DNA of 64,000 nucleotides from Voacanga thouarsii (taxonomy: Eukaryota; Streptophyta; Magnoliopsida; Gentianales; Apocynaceae): the NCBI GenBank assembly GCA_026120185.1, contig JANUWF010001109.1, positions 2,534,001-2,598,000 on the forward strand. Direction: 5' to 3'. Under the pieces are notes generated by a model. That model was not told the origin of the DNA. It was given only the letters and a program-made list of their open reading frames with translations, and made no database searches. Shown piece after piece: positions 34,540 through 46,772 of this stretch (positions are counted from its first letter, which is position 1; each line of letters begins with the position of its first letter). Position numbers and translations under genes: made by a program.

Positions 34540-34640
34540 TTTAAATATTATATACACACATACATTTAAAGGGGGGTTTTCAAAATCTTTAGGGAAGTCA
34601 TGGTCCCCAGGCCCCTTTAGAGAACTGCCCTTGGGCCATT
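34540..34640 (-). repeat. Probable 5' terminal region of the DUF4371 hAT element
   Basis: The stretch with runs of G and C (AAAGGGGGG...GGTCCCCAGGCCCC) ending near GAACTGCCCTTGG resembles the degenerate terminal inverted repeat (CAGGGGCGGAGC type) of Tip100-like hAT elements. It sits at the right distance upstream of the transposase. This rests on pattern resemblance only. Confidence 0.4.
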
Positions 34641-35330
34641 GCTTGGTTGGCCTTTTTATAAAATTTTTTATTTTTTAGGTGTTGCTATGTGTTAGCATGT
34701 GATGGTGACACATGGCAAGAAAAAATTTTAACAAATAAAAAACCTGCTATTGTGGTGGGAAAACCCCCAACCTCAACTGGACTATAGATGACCATGGTTT
34801 CGATTGCCGATTTCAACGTGAATCATGGTTGAACTGGTAATTTTCAGAAGTCGAATTAAATCTCCTCCATATCATAGTTTTTGAAGGGAACACTAGACAA
34901 AATATTTAATTTCCTCTATATAATATATATATATATATATATATTATTCTTTTCCTTCTTCTTCATTCTCCTTTTTCTAACCTTACCCACATTTGAAAAT
35001 CCTCAAAAAAGTTTCAAATTTCAACATTTAAGCACAAAAAATCCACCTCATTTGTACACCCCTCATTTTTTGTCGCCTCCTAATCCTTTTTCTATTTATG
35101 TCAACTGCAGCCCATTCCCTTTTCCCCCTCTTTACTTGACCACCCTCTTTCTCCTTGATGCTTCTTTATGAGGAGTTCCAATTGCTACAATATGTCTCTT
35201 GCCTCATCAATTCCTATCCTTCCTGCCATTACTACTATCTGTCTCACTATCCTTCTCTCTTCTTTCTTTTTTTTCTCTATAAGTAATCTCTTCCATACTC
35301 CAAATCAGAAGCCAAATTTGCACAGAAAAA
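34641..35330. other. No gene seen; pyrimidine-rich stretch
   Basis: It holds a (TA)n tract (34921-34945) and a long C/T-rich part (34945-35330). The latter gives an open but low-complexity frame that I do not consider coding. Confidence 0.55.
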
Positions 35331-38065
35331 GATAGGTGATCTTCTTTAGATTCTTTTTGTCTATTTTTCTGCATTCTAGATTCTCTAGAGTTAGAGTTCT
35401 ATCTTCATTAATTTTTTGTTCGTCATTGGTATGTAGGTTTTGGATTTCAAGTTTCTTCTCCTATCTGTCTGTCTTTTTCTTCTTTCCAAATTTATTCTTT
35501 TGTTAATTATTTTGTTTTACCTTATTGTTTTACCTTGTTTTCCGTTTCACTCATTGATGACCTAATTTGATGCAATAATTATTTAAATTAACTTTTGTTG
35601 AAGTTTTGAAAGAAATTCCTATGCTTTCCCTAGATAGTTGTATTCACAATGAACATAGGCTTGTATTTGCTATCATGTTTCACAACATTCTCCATGTATT
35701 TGGATGATTTACTAGTTGTTGTTAAGCAGTTATTTTCACAAATTTATGACCCAAAAAAGATCGCGTACAATGATTATGGAAAATATTTTATTGTTGGAAA
35801 TGCATGATCAATAATTAACGATTTTTTGATAATTTAATTAAGTATTTAAAATTAATTAATTAAATACTTATTTAATTCACTATATTTGATAACAAATAAT
35901 GTAAGTGTTTAATTATTTTGATATGTCTGATACTATATTTTTATTATCACTTAACTGATTAAAATATACTGAAATCTTATTATAAATTTTAAATGAAATA
36001 AACATTACTTAAATTTGAAATATAAATATATTAAATAATCATCTAATTTTTTTATTATTTTTAATTTAACTAAAAACAAGATAAGTGTAAAATGAATCAT
36101 AATGAATTTAATCTTTAATTTTAGACTTCAAATTTTAAAATTTAATTTTAATGTTTTAAAATTTAATACCTAAATATTTAGACTTTAATTTTATTAAATA
36201 GACTCTGAATGTGAATCCATTGTCGTTGGAGATTATTAACACAAAAAGAAAAAACAGAGGAAAATGGTCATAGTTGTTGATCCAATAGTGACAGAAAACA
36301 TTTCTATAACCATCGGCAATGGATTTTCGTCCATCAAATTACAAATTTCTCATCAATTTAATTGAAGACCAGAAAAATGGTAAATTAAAAAATTTATTAG
36401 TGACAAAATTTCAATCATTAATCGACAACTGATGGCTCAAGGCATTTCTACAAGGAATTCCCTCACTTATAGTATTAATTCTAAGATGAATTAGTGATGG
36501 AAAATCCTTTGTTGATTAGAGAAATAGCGCATAGGTTAAATGGTTTGGCGACAAAAAATCTATCAGATATCGACTATGCATTTTCTTACCATTGATCAAA
36601 AAAGAAATTTCAATTGTTGATATGATTTTTTTTTATAAAAAGGTTTATTTTATGCATTCCAACCACCTGAACACAGAGAAAAAAATCTTCTAATTATTAT
36701 CCATGATAACGAAATTATATAATCGAATATGTGGAACAATGTAAAAACAAAAATGCATGAATTACATATTAAATAAACTTAAATTACTTCAATCATCCAT
36801 TGTAATAATCCAAAAAAATAAAATAAATGTCTAATCGACTAATCCGAGCTTACTCCTTGATCCAACTCTACAAGTCTTAGCTAGAAGCTATAATTGTTAA
36901 GATCTCCATAATCCTTGTTAGTTTTTACTATTGTAACTAATAAAGTATCTTCCCAAAAAGTGCTAGACCAAGTTTTCAAATATATGTTTTTGTTTATATT
37001 TCTCTTTCTAGAATCTCTAAAGTTGTAGTTATTTTTTCGTCAAATTTTTATTCATCATTGGTCTATAGGGTTTGGGTTTCAATTTTATCTCTAGATCTAT
37101 TTGTCTTTTTCTTCTTTCCAGATAAATTCTCTTGTTAATTATTTTGTTTTAACTCGTTTTCTCCACTTCACTCACCGATGATATAATTTTATACAATAAT
37201 TGTTTGAATTAACTTTTGTTGAAGTTTTGAAAGAAATTCTTGCGCCTTCTCCAAATACTTGTTTTCCCAATTATTGTTATGTATCATAACATTCTCTATA
37301 TGTATGGATGGTTTACTAATTATGGTTAATCAGGAGATTTCACAAATTTATGACCCAAAAAAGATTGTGTATGATATCTTATGAAGACAATAACATATTT
37401 TATTGCTAGAAATGAATAATAGGTAATAGAATGGGAATCCATTTCCACTGAAAATCCTTTGTTAGTCAAAGAAACATGGTATAGGTCGGGTGATTCTGTG
37501 ACAAAAAATCTATCACTAATTGGCTATGGATTTTCTTGCCAATGATCAAAAAAGTAATTTCTATGGCTGATTTGATTTTTGAAAAGACAGAATTGGATCA
37601 TCTATGCATTCCAACACCTCAAATAACACAAAAGAAGGAGGAAAAGTCTGAATAATCATTCACAATAACAAAATAACAAAATCGAGTATCTAGAAAAATT
37701 TAAATAGAAAAAATGCACCAATTATCTATTAAATAAATTTAAATTACTACAATTGTATACCATAATAATCATCAATAACAATAATCCAACAAAATAAAAT
37801 AAATATTCAATCAATTAATCTGAGTTCCCTATTTGATCAGAAGAGTCCCTGCAAGTCCAATTGTGCCTTGATGTCTACGTAAAGGATACCATCTACTATA
37901 TCTTGTGGTGAGTCTTATCTAGAAGTTACGATTGTTAAGATAGCCTCTGATCATAACACTCTTATAACTCTTGAAGCTATCGTCTGTAATCCTTATTCAA
38001 CTACTGTAATTAACAAAATATTTGCCAAAAGAAGTCCTATCTCAAGTCCTTGCACATGTGATAGG
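35330..38065. repeat. Diverged tandem duplication, unidentified
   Basis: Three blocks occur in the same order twice: 35385-35810 with 37005-37420 (share TTAACTTTTGTTGAAGTTTT and TTTATGACCCAAAAAAGAT), 36490-36830 with 37450-37800 (share GACAAAAAATCTATCA), and 36830-36970 with 37800-38040. Unit one has about 650 bp of AT-rich sequence (35815-36480) absent from unit two. There are no recognisable proteins. It may be part of an old DNA transposon. Confidence 0.7.
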
Positions 38066-38119
38066 TTAGACTACTATACTAAGACCAAAGATGCATCCCT
38101 TTTTGATGCTTTTGAACGC

Positions 38120-38122
38120 ATT
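38120..38122. other. Left TSD of the CACTA element (ATT)
   Basis: ATT here and at 54952-54954, directly outside the terminal inverted repeats. Three base pairs is the size expected for CACTA insertions. Confidence 0.8.
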
Positions 38123-38149
38123 CACCACTAGAAATAGGCTAATTACTAA

Positions 38150-38850
38150 CTAACAAATTCTACTGGCAATTGTCCAATTCTTATTGGTAATACTAGATTA
38201 TCAACAGATTCCCAACAGAATTTGGTTCATTGGTAAAATACTTGTTGAAAGTTGTTACCAACAAGAGTTTTTTTTTAAGTCTGTTGGTAGTTGCCAATAG
38301 ATTTCATAGTTGGTAATATTAAATTTTGGTTGGTAATGATTTTTGTTTTTGGAATTAAGTATTTTCTATTGGTAATTTTATTAATTTACCAACAAACTGA
38401 CTATCTGGTGAGTAAAGTTGTTGGAAATTTTCTAATTGATTCTTTTGTTGGTAATTTAGTTGGCATTTTTTTTAATTGATTATTTAATTGGTAATTTTTC
38501 AATAGTTCTTTAGTTGGCATATTTATTTTGTTGGTAAAAATTATACATTACCAACAAATGATTTAGTTGGTAAATGTCGAAGAGCATCATCCCAATTGAT
38601 AGCTTACCAATTACAATTCAGTTGGTAATGTTGTAGTATAAAAATGTTATATTGTTGATAAGTCCCAACAGAAAATTTGTTGATAAGCACCTACAAATTT
38701 CTATTGGTGCTTACCAACAAATTTTTCTGTTGGTAAGTGTATACCAATAGAAAATTTGTAGGCAAGTATTTGCAAATTTTTATTAGTAAGTACTAACAGA
38801 TTCTGTTGGTAACTAATATTACCAACTGATATACTATTGATAACTAAAAT
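38150..38850. repeat. CACTA left subterminal repeats
   Basis: Many copies in both orientations of a TTGGTAA / TTACCAAC motif at short intervals. The same motif fills the right subterminal region. Confidence 0.85.
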
Positions 38851-39099
38851 TATATTTATATAATCCATACACATATTTGATAAAAGCAATCTCGCATAAT
38901 ATAGTACATCCATATCAAAATTCATATGTCCATATTGAAAGTACATCAGTATCCGTAATTTATATATTTAAAACACTACCTAGACCAACCACCATCCATA
39001 TCAAAATTACATCAAACTTTGATGTGGAACAAAAAACTAAAAAAAAAAAATTTTTTTTATAGCCTCAAAATAATATTTCACTTCAGTAGTCCAAATATG

Positions 39100-41780
39100 A
39101 AATAAAATCAAGAACCAGCTCGTGAAGCATTCTCTCCCTTAAGTTCCTTGACTTCTGATATTAAGGATTTCACCTCGAATTGCAAGCGTTTATTTACTTT
39201 TCATAATTCTTGAATAGCCTTATAAAGTGATTCATCAACACTATGCAATTCTAACCTTTAGACATTCTGCAAATTGTGCTGATGAATAAATGAAGATGTT
39301 GACTTGTATGCAATAGATTTCTTTAGGCAACTCGAATGAGAGATCCCATGCCATAGATTGTATTACCCTTTTTTGGTGGTCGATGGTCCTACAACTCACA
39401 ACCAAATATTAATCTTGTTAATTGGTTTTGGTTGCTCCCCTTCAAGTGTTTGATTTGCAATTAGGTTATTCTCTTTTTGCAATTCCTCTTGGTACCTAGA
39501 TTGCAAAAATGATAATACCATAGTACAAATAATAATCCAATAACAAAATTTATACATGCTAGCAAAATAGCCCTAGAAAAATAGCCCCAACCAAGAAGTA
39601 GTTTCCAAAAAATCATTCTTTAGCAAATAATCACTCAAGACCCCATAAGCCTAAGCAAACTCCTTAAACTGCAAAAGATGCATGTTCACATCACTAAAAG
39701 ATCCTTTACACCCAATAAAATAAAGCCACAATTCAATATTTCAACTCTCAGTGGAAAAATAAACACACAACATATATGGATATCCATGCTAATAACTAGC
39801 CTAATATATATGAACGCACTCTTCCAACACGAAAGATAAAATCATAATATTTGCAAACCCACAAGACTTTTTTTCAAAGGTAGTTCACAACTTTAATTGA
39901 CTAACAAACTACAAAGGAATATTCTTCCCAAACCTAGGTATGAGCATGAATTCCAACTTATATCAGCATTTGAAGCACATAAATGACATCCAATTCTTTT
40001 TTTAAAAAATTAGTTTATTCATAACCTACAACAATAAATGCATATTCTAACACAAAAATAATGTAAATAATTATCATCTATTGGCCCTAAAATCTCCACA
40101 TTGTTGACCTTACAAGCAAATTATCCATGAAATCTAACTTCTTATCATATCTCAACAACAAAACACACAATATCATCAACCCCCTTAATTAAAATATCGT
40201 ATCAACTAGATCACAGATAAAGATTCAGAAATCTAATACCTATCCAAAATTAAAGTAAACAAAACCACCAAAGAAAAAAAATCTCATAAAAAGAAAGAAC
40301 TAAAGAAAAGAAATCTCAATTCACTTCTCAAACATCAAAACCGATAAATAAAATGGTATTTTCTCGGGATTAGCAAATTCAAATGATAGAAATAGTACAA
40401 CAAATGCTACTAACATTCCACAACCCATTGCAAAAAATCAAACCAGAAAGAAACTAGAAAACACAGCCCTATTCCCTGGATATGATACTTACGTATATGT
40501 CCTCAGATCGCTTGTCAATAAAGACAAGTTTTGGTGCCTTTGGTAGCTCTTATTCTCCTCTAACATTAGTCTCTCATATCAGCACTTGCTCAACCTCATC
40601 TTCAATGTTTGTTGTGTGAGTAAAGACATATATGTCCATTTGCAAATATTCTCTATGATATTTCTCCTCATACGAAATCATCATAAAATGGAAATTATAA
40701 CGTATGATATAGAAGAACAATAATTACAAATATATTTCAAATGATAAATTAGAAGAAAAATCTATGTATAAAACAAGCTTTCTCTTATGTACAATTGTTG
40801 GGATAGACTGGGGGGGGGGGGGTAAATGAGTCAGATTGGGTCCAGATCACCCTATTCCGGACCTAACCCTATTAATGATATTTATACCTTATTTGAATAT
40901 TGTTAATATTGTATAGTTGCTGGGGATAGACTAGAAGTGTAAACGAGTCAGATTGGGTCTAGATCATTCTATTCCGAACCTAATCCGATTGATAATATGT
41001 ATACTTGACTCAATCTGAATACCCGCCAAGTATGATATAAAAATACCCATACCTGAAGACAAGGGTATCAAATCCGGGTCGAGTATACAATAATATATAA
41101 TATAATATATATTTTATATAAATATAAATATAATAATATATAATATATAATATAATACATATTTTACATAATGTTTAAATTAATTGGGTAAAACAAATAA
41201 ATGGGTATATAACTATAATACCTATATCCGAATTTAATTATATAGACTAAATGGGTAAACCAATTCTGGTCGGATTGTGTAATAAAATGACTATATCAAA
41301 CCCATTACCAATGAGTTTCGGATTGGGTCAGCTCGGGTCTGGGTATACCTAACCTATTGACAGCCCTAGGATAGACCCTTCTAAATGATTTGAGACCCCT
41401 AAAACACTCTTCTTGTTTACTGACATAGTCCTTGAAATTTTCTTAAAAGCATCACTATTCCGATATGCTCATAGCTCATTATAGTGCTCCTCTTTCATGA
41501 AATCATGAGAACTATGGCCAATTCATACTTCTTTTATCAAATACCTATAAATGTTATTGGCTTTCTTTTCCCATTCTGCCCTCATAATCAAATCATATTT
41601 GCTATTCTATTTTTATTTTTTCTGTAGTTTACCAATAAGAATTACTAAATCGGTATAATAAGCATAAAATACAACCTATAGCTATAATTTAACAAAAAAA
41701 AATTAATACTTACTACCCATTCAACGTACCATACGTCCTTTGTGTTAGGTGGAACCTTTTTCCAAGTAGGGTATTGTCCT
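39100..41780 (-). pseudogene. CACTA TNPA-like (plant transposase, Ptta/En-Spm type) gene remains
   Basis: Read on minus. Near 41600-41400: AEWEKKANNIYRYLI and SDAFKKISRTMSVNKKSVLG, like the conserved part of Ptta/En-Spm proteins. Near 40680-40500: KYHREYLQMDIYVFTH and VFIDKRSEDIY. Near 39380: KKGNTIYGMG, as in the family's VYGLGS block. At the end, 39240-39105, is a heptad-like KVNKRLQFEVKSLISEVKEL coiled coil, then a stop. The parts are separated by intron-like AT-rich stretches and by a MITE at 40810-41368, and contain stops. Confidence 0.7.
40810..41368. mobile_element. MULE-like MITE with 9-bp TSD
   Basis: Flanked by GGATAGACT (40801-40809) and GGATAGACC (41369-41377). It ends in TGACAGCCCTA, the inverse of the TAGGGCTGTCAATRGG tip common in plant Mutator-like MITEs. 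Its left end starts in a 13-base G run and is duplicated: 40800-40915 is repeated at about 40922-41035 with a 122-bp period, including the flanking GGATAGACT. Confidence 0.65.
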
Positions 41781-42779
41781 GAAAACATAGATTCTATGGT
41801 TGGACGAATAGATCACATTAGCTTGTTGAACGGCTAGGCATTGGAAAGAATCCTACAGTAAAATAATAAATGTTTAAGGATTTTTCTTGATACTTTTAGA
41901 ACAAATCCTAAATTTCAAAAAATAAAAAATTTGCAAATCACTTACTCATCTCCTTCAATCCAACATTCAATTTTGCCCTATGCTGGCAAATTAATAACTG
42001 AAAATAAGGTAATTGGTTGCATATTCTCTTGAGCTGGAGTAGACTCAATTTGGTCATTAGGAGTGATAGGCACAACTTGCTCATTGCAAGTAATTAACTC
42101 GGCTTGCTCAATACAAATCTCTGGCTGGACACTTTTTTGTAGGATGTCTACCATTCTGACCATCAGTAGGAACAGGTAATGTAGATGGTGGAGTATGAAA
42201 ATCATCCACGGCTCTTTGGCTAGTATTTGAAGAATTCTGATTCTCTATTAGGGGTGAATTCAGTGGCTAACCCTCGGATTCGTTGTTTGATTGACCTCCA
42301 CATTGTCCTACTTTTTGCCTCCCTTTTTTTTTTTACATTCATTTCATATTAGATGCCATCTGAAAGCAACATATAGATTGCGATTATATCTACTATTTAT
42401 AAAACAAGATTATTTGAAAGATAAATACAAAAAGAAGTGGATAAAAAAAAGAATGACAAATATTTCCCTAGCTAGTAGCTTAATAAATAGAAATATTTTC
42501 AGATAATATCACATTAATAGCAAAAAGATGATATCATGATGTAGTTGATTAGTTCCATTTTATTTCACAGTTCTTCATCATCATCCTCTATTGTAGTTTC
42601 CCTTCTCCTTCTCCTTGATGTATCTATACTTTCTAACTACCCATAAATTCAAATGGACAATATTTCCAATGAAAACAACAACCATAAGATATATCCATGT
42701 TAATAGAATCCACAATTTCTATTATCCCAAATGTTTGGGATAGTCTTGCCTCGAGTTAGGAAACACAGAAAGAGCTTAA
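41781..42779 (-). other. Remnant of TNPA-like 5' part or spacer
   Basis: Holds an open stretch at 41978-42205 (Gln/Pro/Ile-rich, no motif). The conserved TNP2 catalytic region, expected around here on minus, is not seen, so an internal deletion is likely. Confidence 0.4.
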
Positions 42780-43543
42780 CTAGAAAAGAAATACAAAAAA
42801 TGCAGAAATATAAACTATATACAAAAATAGATTGTAAATCCAAGTCTTACATTTCGAGATTTAGAAGAAAATATTGGGTGTGTGCTATTGAAAACCTTCC
42901 AAGCTTCTATATCAGAAGGATGACTAATGGTGCTATGAAGGGATTCATATTCTGCATGCTATCTCATATGCTCAGCTATAGCTTTTGATGTATACAAGCA
43001 TGGCAATCTTGGCGTTAATGGAAGTTAGTGCATTCTTGCATATGCTACATTTTTCTCCACACCTGAACTTCCTTTTTTTGGCTTCCATCTAGGATGGTTG
43101 CAAAACATACAATTTGTCAATCCAACATACTCTTTTCAAAAAAGCATACAACTATTGACACAACAATCTATTTGTTCATATAGAAGTCCTAACCTAGATA
43201 CAAGATTTTTTATCTCATAAAAGTTTTTAGGTAGCTTATCCTCTTCCAGTGTGACATCTTTAATCAAATGTGATATTATATCATAACATGATTTAGGTAA
43301 ATTATAATTAGACTTAATGTTCAGAAGTTGCATAGCTGTGGATATCTGGGAGTGACTACAGCCTGGCCATAAAGGCTCATCTGCAGCATGTAGCAGATCA
43401 TAGAAACTTTGTGCATTCATATTAAGATTTTCTTCCATCTGGATAGTTTTATTAAACCTTATATCATATCTTATTGCATCAAATACCATTTTCCTAATTT
43501 GATTGCTTACCATAGGGCTTTCATTCTTTTCATTATCAACCTC
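42780..43543 (-). pseudogene. CACTA TNP2-like transposase, middle part
   Basis: The open frame 43136-43513 reads NAQSFYDLLHAADEPLWPGC, TAMQLLNIKSNYNLPKSCYD, LPKNFYEIKNLVSRLGL and QIDCCVNSCMLF, a hallmark of plant TNP2. After a stop it continues: CMFCNHPRWKPKK, AEHMR-stop-HAEYESLHST, then ISHPSDIEAWKVFNSTHP and NVRLGF (42830-43080). The stop at 42959-42961 replaces Trp. The Transposase_21 catalytic part that should follow NVRLG is absent. Confidence 0.9.
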
Positions 43544-46108
43544 TATAACATCTCACATTTTTCAAACAGAGTGGGCCTTATATTATGGGATGTCGCCCCG
43601 TCTAATCTCCTAGATAAGAGGTTTTTGTAACAATTGTAGCTTAATAAAACTATGCATTCTTATATTAAAATACAAGAGATACATATGATCCAATATTTGA
43701 TACAGATGTCCAAAAGAATGCAAGCTTATTATACATACACAAACTCCATCTAAGGTCTTAGGTATATATACAACATTTGTTGCATCTACAGAGTAGCATG
43801 AACCTTCAGGAACTTACTACTGCGATCTGGACTCTAAAATTTTAAGAGATGAAATAACACACGTGCAAATATAAAACTCAACGAGTCCCGTTTGTGCAAG
43901 TATTTTTTTCACTAAAAATAATTTTAAATAAGGTAGCATTCAAAATGTAGGTAAGATAGTGTACTTGAATTCATTGAAAAAAAATATGAACAAGTAATAA
44001 GGATTCAACCTTATAAGAAAAGGTATGGAGTAAAACTCATGTGCTATTTTTGAAAAATGTTCAAAATCTCATAGGGCAAGATATGCCAGTTCATGGTTTG
44101 TATGAGAGGAACTCAGTGAATTCCACTCAACATACATGTAAAACAATCATGATTCATGCCAGAAGTTAGTGTTTACGCCAGGAAGATAAGATAATGCTTA
44201 CACAAGGAAGACTAGATAGTGCTTACACGAGGATTTAGCTAATCCCAATATTTTATCGCCCTGTTTAGAGTAAGACGAATCTCAAAACTGATTAAGTTAC
44301 TTAGGTTCATCTATCTCTAACACAAGTTAGTATAAGGAATCTTTCCATTGATTTGCAAATCAATCGTTCATTCTAGTAGAAAGATTCATGTCTTGGGAAA
44401 ATTACTTGGTTTTGTTTCGTAGACATTTTTCCATGTTTAAGTGATCTCTGAGTAAAGAGCTTTTGGCAAGGTATTTAAGGGGCAGTTCTTTAGATTCAAT
44501 TCTTTCATATAAGGGTGCCTGGCCTTTTTGTCACGCTAGGATTTCTCTCTCTTGAGGAGAAAAGCTCTTGCTGAGTACTCAACGCTTACACTGATACGCA
44601 TGTTCATGTCCAAGTGATAAAAAAGGTTTAATATTCCTTTTCCATAACTTTATCATGCTGTGTACTGTAAGAAGAAAAGTGTCATAAAACATGGTTTCAC
44701 CAAGAAGTGGAAACATGCTCAAGCTATTGACAAGAAAAGAAATTCATGAGGTTCATGTGTAAAATGGAGCATGCTTTCATTCAAACATGATAGGGTATCC
44801 TTTTGGTATAAAACACATTGCTAAAGCAAAGGTTAGAAAATAGAGCAATTCACTAAAACATGTAGGAATCTTTACGTCAATAGGGTAAAGGGTCCATGTT
44901 CAAATATACAGAAAAACACTTAGCTAAAATAGGTTTTGGAAACCATGGGACTCACCATGGTTATCTATTAGTCACCCATTCACCTTCGATAGCTTACAGA
45001 TTTCTTAAGTTGGGTTTGTCTTTTTAGGAGCAAGGGCCTAACTTCTTTCTTCTTTCTTTCTTTCCTGTCCTCTTTCTCTCATTTTTCCTCTCAGTCTCCT
45101 GATTTCTTTTTTCTTATCTTCATTTTCGTTTCTCTCATTCCTTTCAGTTTTCCTCTCTTTCTTCCCCCTTCTCCCATATTTATAGTGTTTCCTTCATGAC
45201 TTAGCAACCTCTAAAAGGGTATAGAACCTTTTCTTCATAACCTGGCAAAATTGGAGAAGTTTAGAAGGTTGAAGAACATGATAGAAGATAAATAGAAGTC
45301 TTGGGAAATTTCATGAAATCACATGTGGTCCAATGAGCCTTTAGCTATACTTAAATATCTAAAAATCCATTAATTAAAGTGGGCCACCACATAATCATTA
45401 TGGTGGGCCATCTATCATCATAACATAACATTTCTCTCTCCTCCTCTTATTAGGCCATCACTTCATGGGCCACCTACCAATAAAACATAATATTCTCTCT
45501 CTTTTATGACTTGACAATCTTTTAGAAGAGTTTAGAAGTTAGGAGAAGATAATGGAAGATAATAGAATGTGATAGAAGCTTATGTAAAAAAATAGAAGAC
45601 ATAGGAAACTTCTTTAATCATGTAAAGTCTAAAAGCCTTTTATGATAAGCTTAAAAGGGTTTATTAATGAAATAGGCCACACATATAATTGGTGTCATGA
45701 GCTTAGCGGGCCACCTAATATAAGGCTTCATCTTATCCCTTTCTCTTCTTTTATGACTTGGTCAGTATAGAACTTAGAAGAAGGTAATGGAAGCTTATGG
45801 AAAGTGTAGAAACTTCACTTAATCATACATGGTTAAAAGACTTTTTCTAAGGTCAAATAACTTCTCTACAACTATCTAAACCTTATTAAATATAGTGTGC
45901 CACTCTCAATTAATGTCTTAGGCCCTATGGGCTATCCATTCTCAAGAGAGAATATTTTCTCTTTCTTCCTTTCATTGGTCTACTATTTAGTGGGCCCTTC
46001 TCTTTCCATTTCTATTTCCAAATAACTATATATATATATATATATATATATTCTTTTTCTTATCAAATAATCTATGCATTAAATAATTACTTAGGGAGGG
46101 GTATTACA
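43544..46108 (-). mobile_element. Solo LTR (2.57 kb) inside the TNP2 gene
   Basis: Flanked by exact 5-bp TSDs ACCTC (43539-43543 and 46109-46113). On minus it starts TGTAATACCCCTCCC and ends GAGATGTTATA (G-to-A in the terminal TGTTACA form). It has three spaced repeats of a GCTTACACGAGGA-like unit at 44168-44235. The TGTAATACCCC...TGTTACA ends recall Tekay/Del-type chromovirus LTRs, which is an inference. Confidence 0.85.
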
Positions 46109-46430
46109 ACCTCGACACTATTTCTTTGCTATGAACTAAAAATATAAGATTCCCAATAGGCATGCCATTGATAGTAATTTGGGATAAATCTCTTCTGACA
46201 CAAATGAAGCTTTACATCATCAACATTAAAAACCTTCGGTTTTTGCACTTTGAGCATGGGCACCTTAGTTTTCCTTCACTAGTAAAATCAACTTGTGTAG
46301 TTGTAAATTAAACAAAATTATCAATGCCTTGAAAAAACTCCCTTGTTAACCTTTTTTTATTAGGTAAGAGCCTATTATACATCCATGCTCGATCCTCTCT
46401 CATTGTATCAACCTATGTTTGGAGACAAGT
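46109..46430 (-). pseudogene. CACTA TNP2-like transposase, N-terminal transposase-associated domain
   Basis: On minus: REDRAWMYNRLLPNKKRLTR and FFQGIDNFV, then TSEGKLRCPCSKCKNRRFL and SFICVRRDL. This is the Transpos_assoc domain that precedes TNP2, with its CPCxKCxN core intact. The solo LTR (43544-46108) divides it from the rest. Confidence 0.88.
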
Positions 46431-46736
46431 TACATCACCCATTCACTCTAAATACACACTTAAGCTTTTACATATTTCCCAGGCATATACATTTAGCTCA
46501 ATAATTTATATTGTTACTACTAAAGGAAAACCAGAAATTGGATAGTCATATAGTAAATATCTAATATGGGACATTTTTTTATCCAAAAAGAATAGTTGCA
46601 TAATTTCATTTAGATAAATAGATGCACCAAAAATATATTAACATATATGCTTATTGCAATGAGTGCTTTGATTGTTAAAAGCTATAGCAATGTAGAGAAG
46701 GGAAATGAGAAATAAATACAAACATATACATACATA

Positions 46737-46772
<36 letters not shown>

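Noticed and set aside
34881..35171. Open frame of 96 codons, hydrophobic then Pro/Phe-rich
   Set aside because: It starts in a (TA)n tract and is a translation of C/T-rich low-complexity DNA. No family resemblance and no splice or context support.
43409..43630. Plus-strand open frame opposite TNP2
   Set aside because: Shadow of the conserved minus-strand transposase frame.
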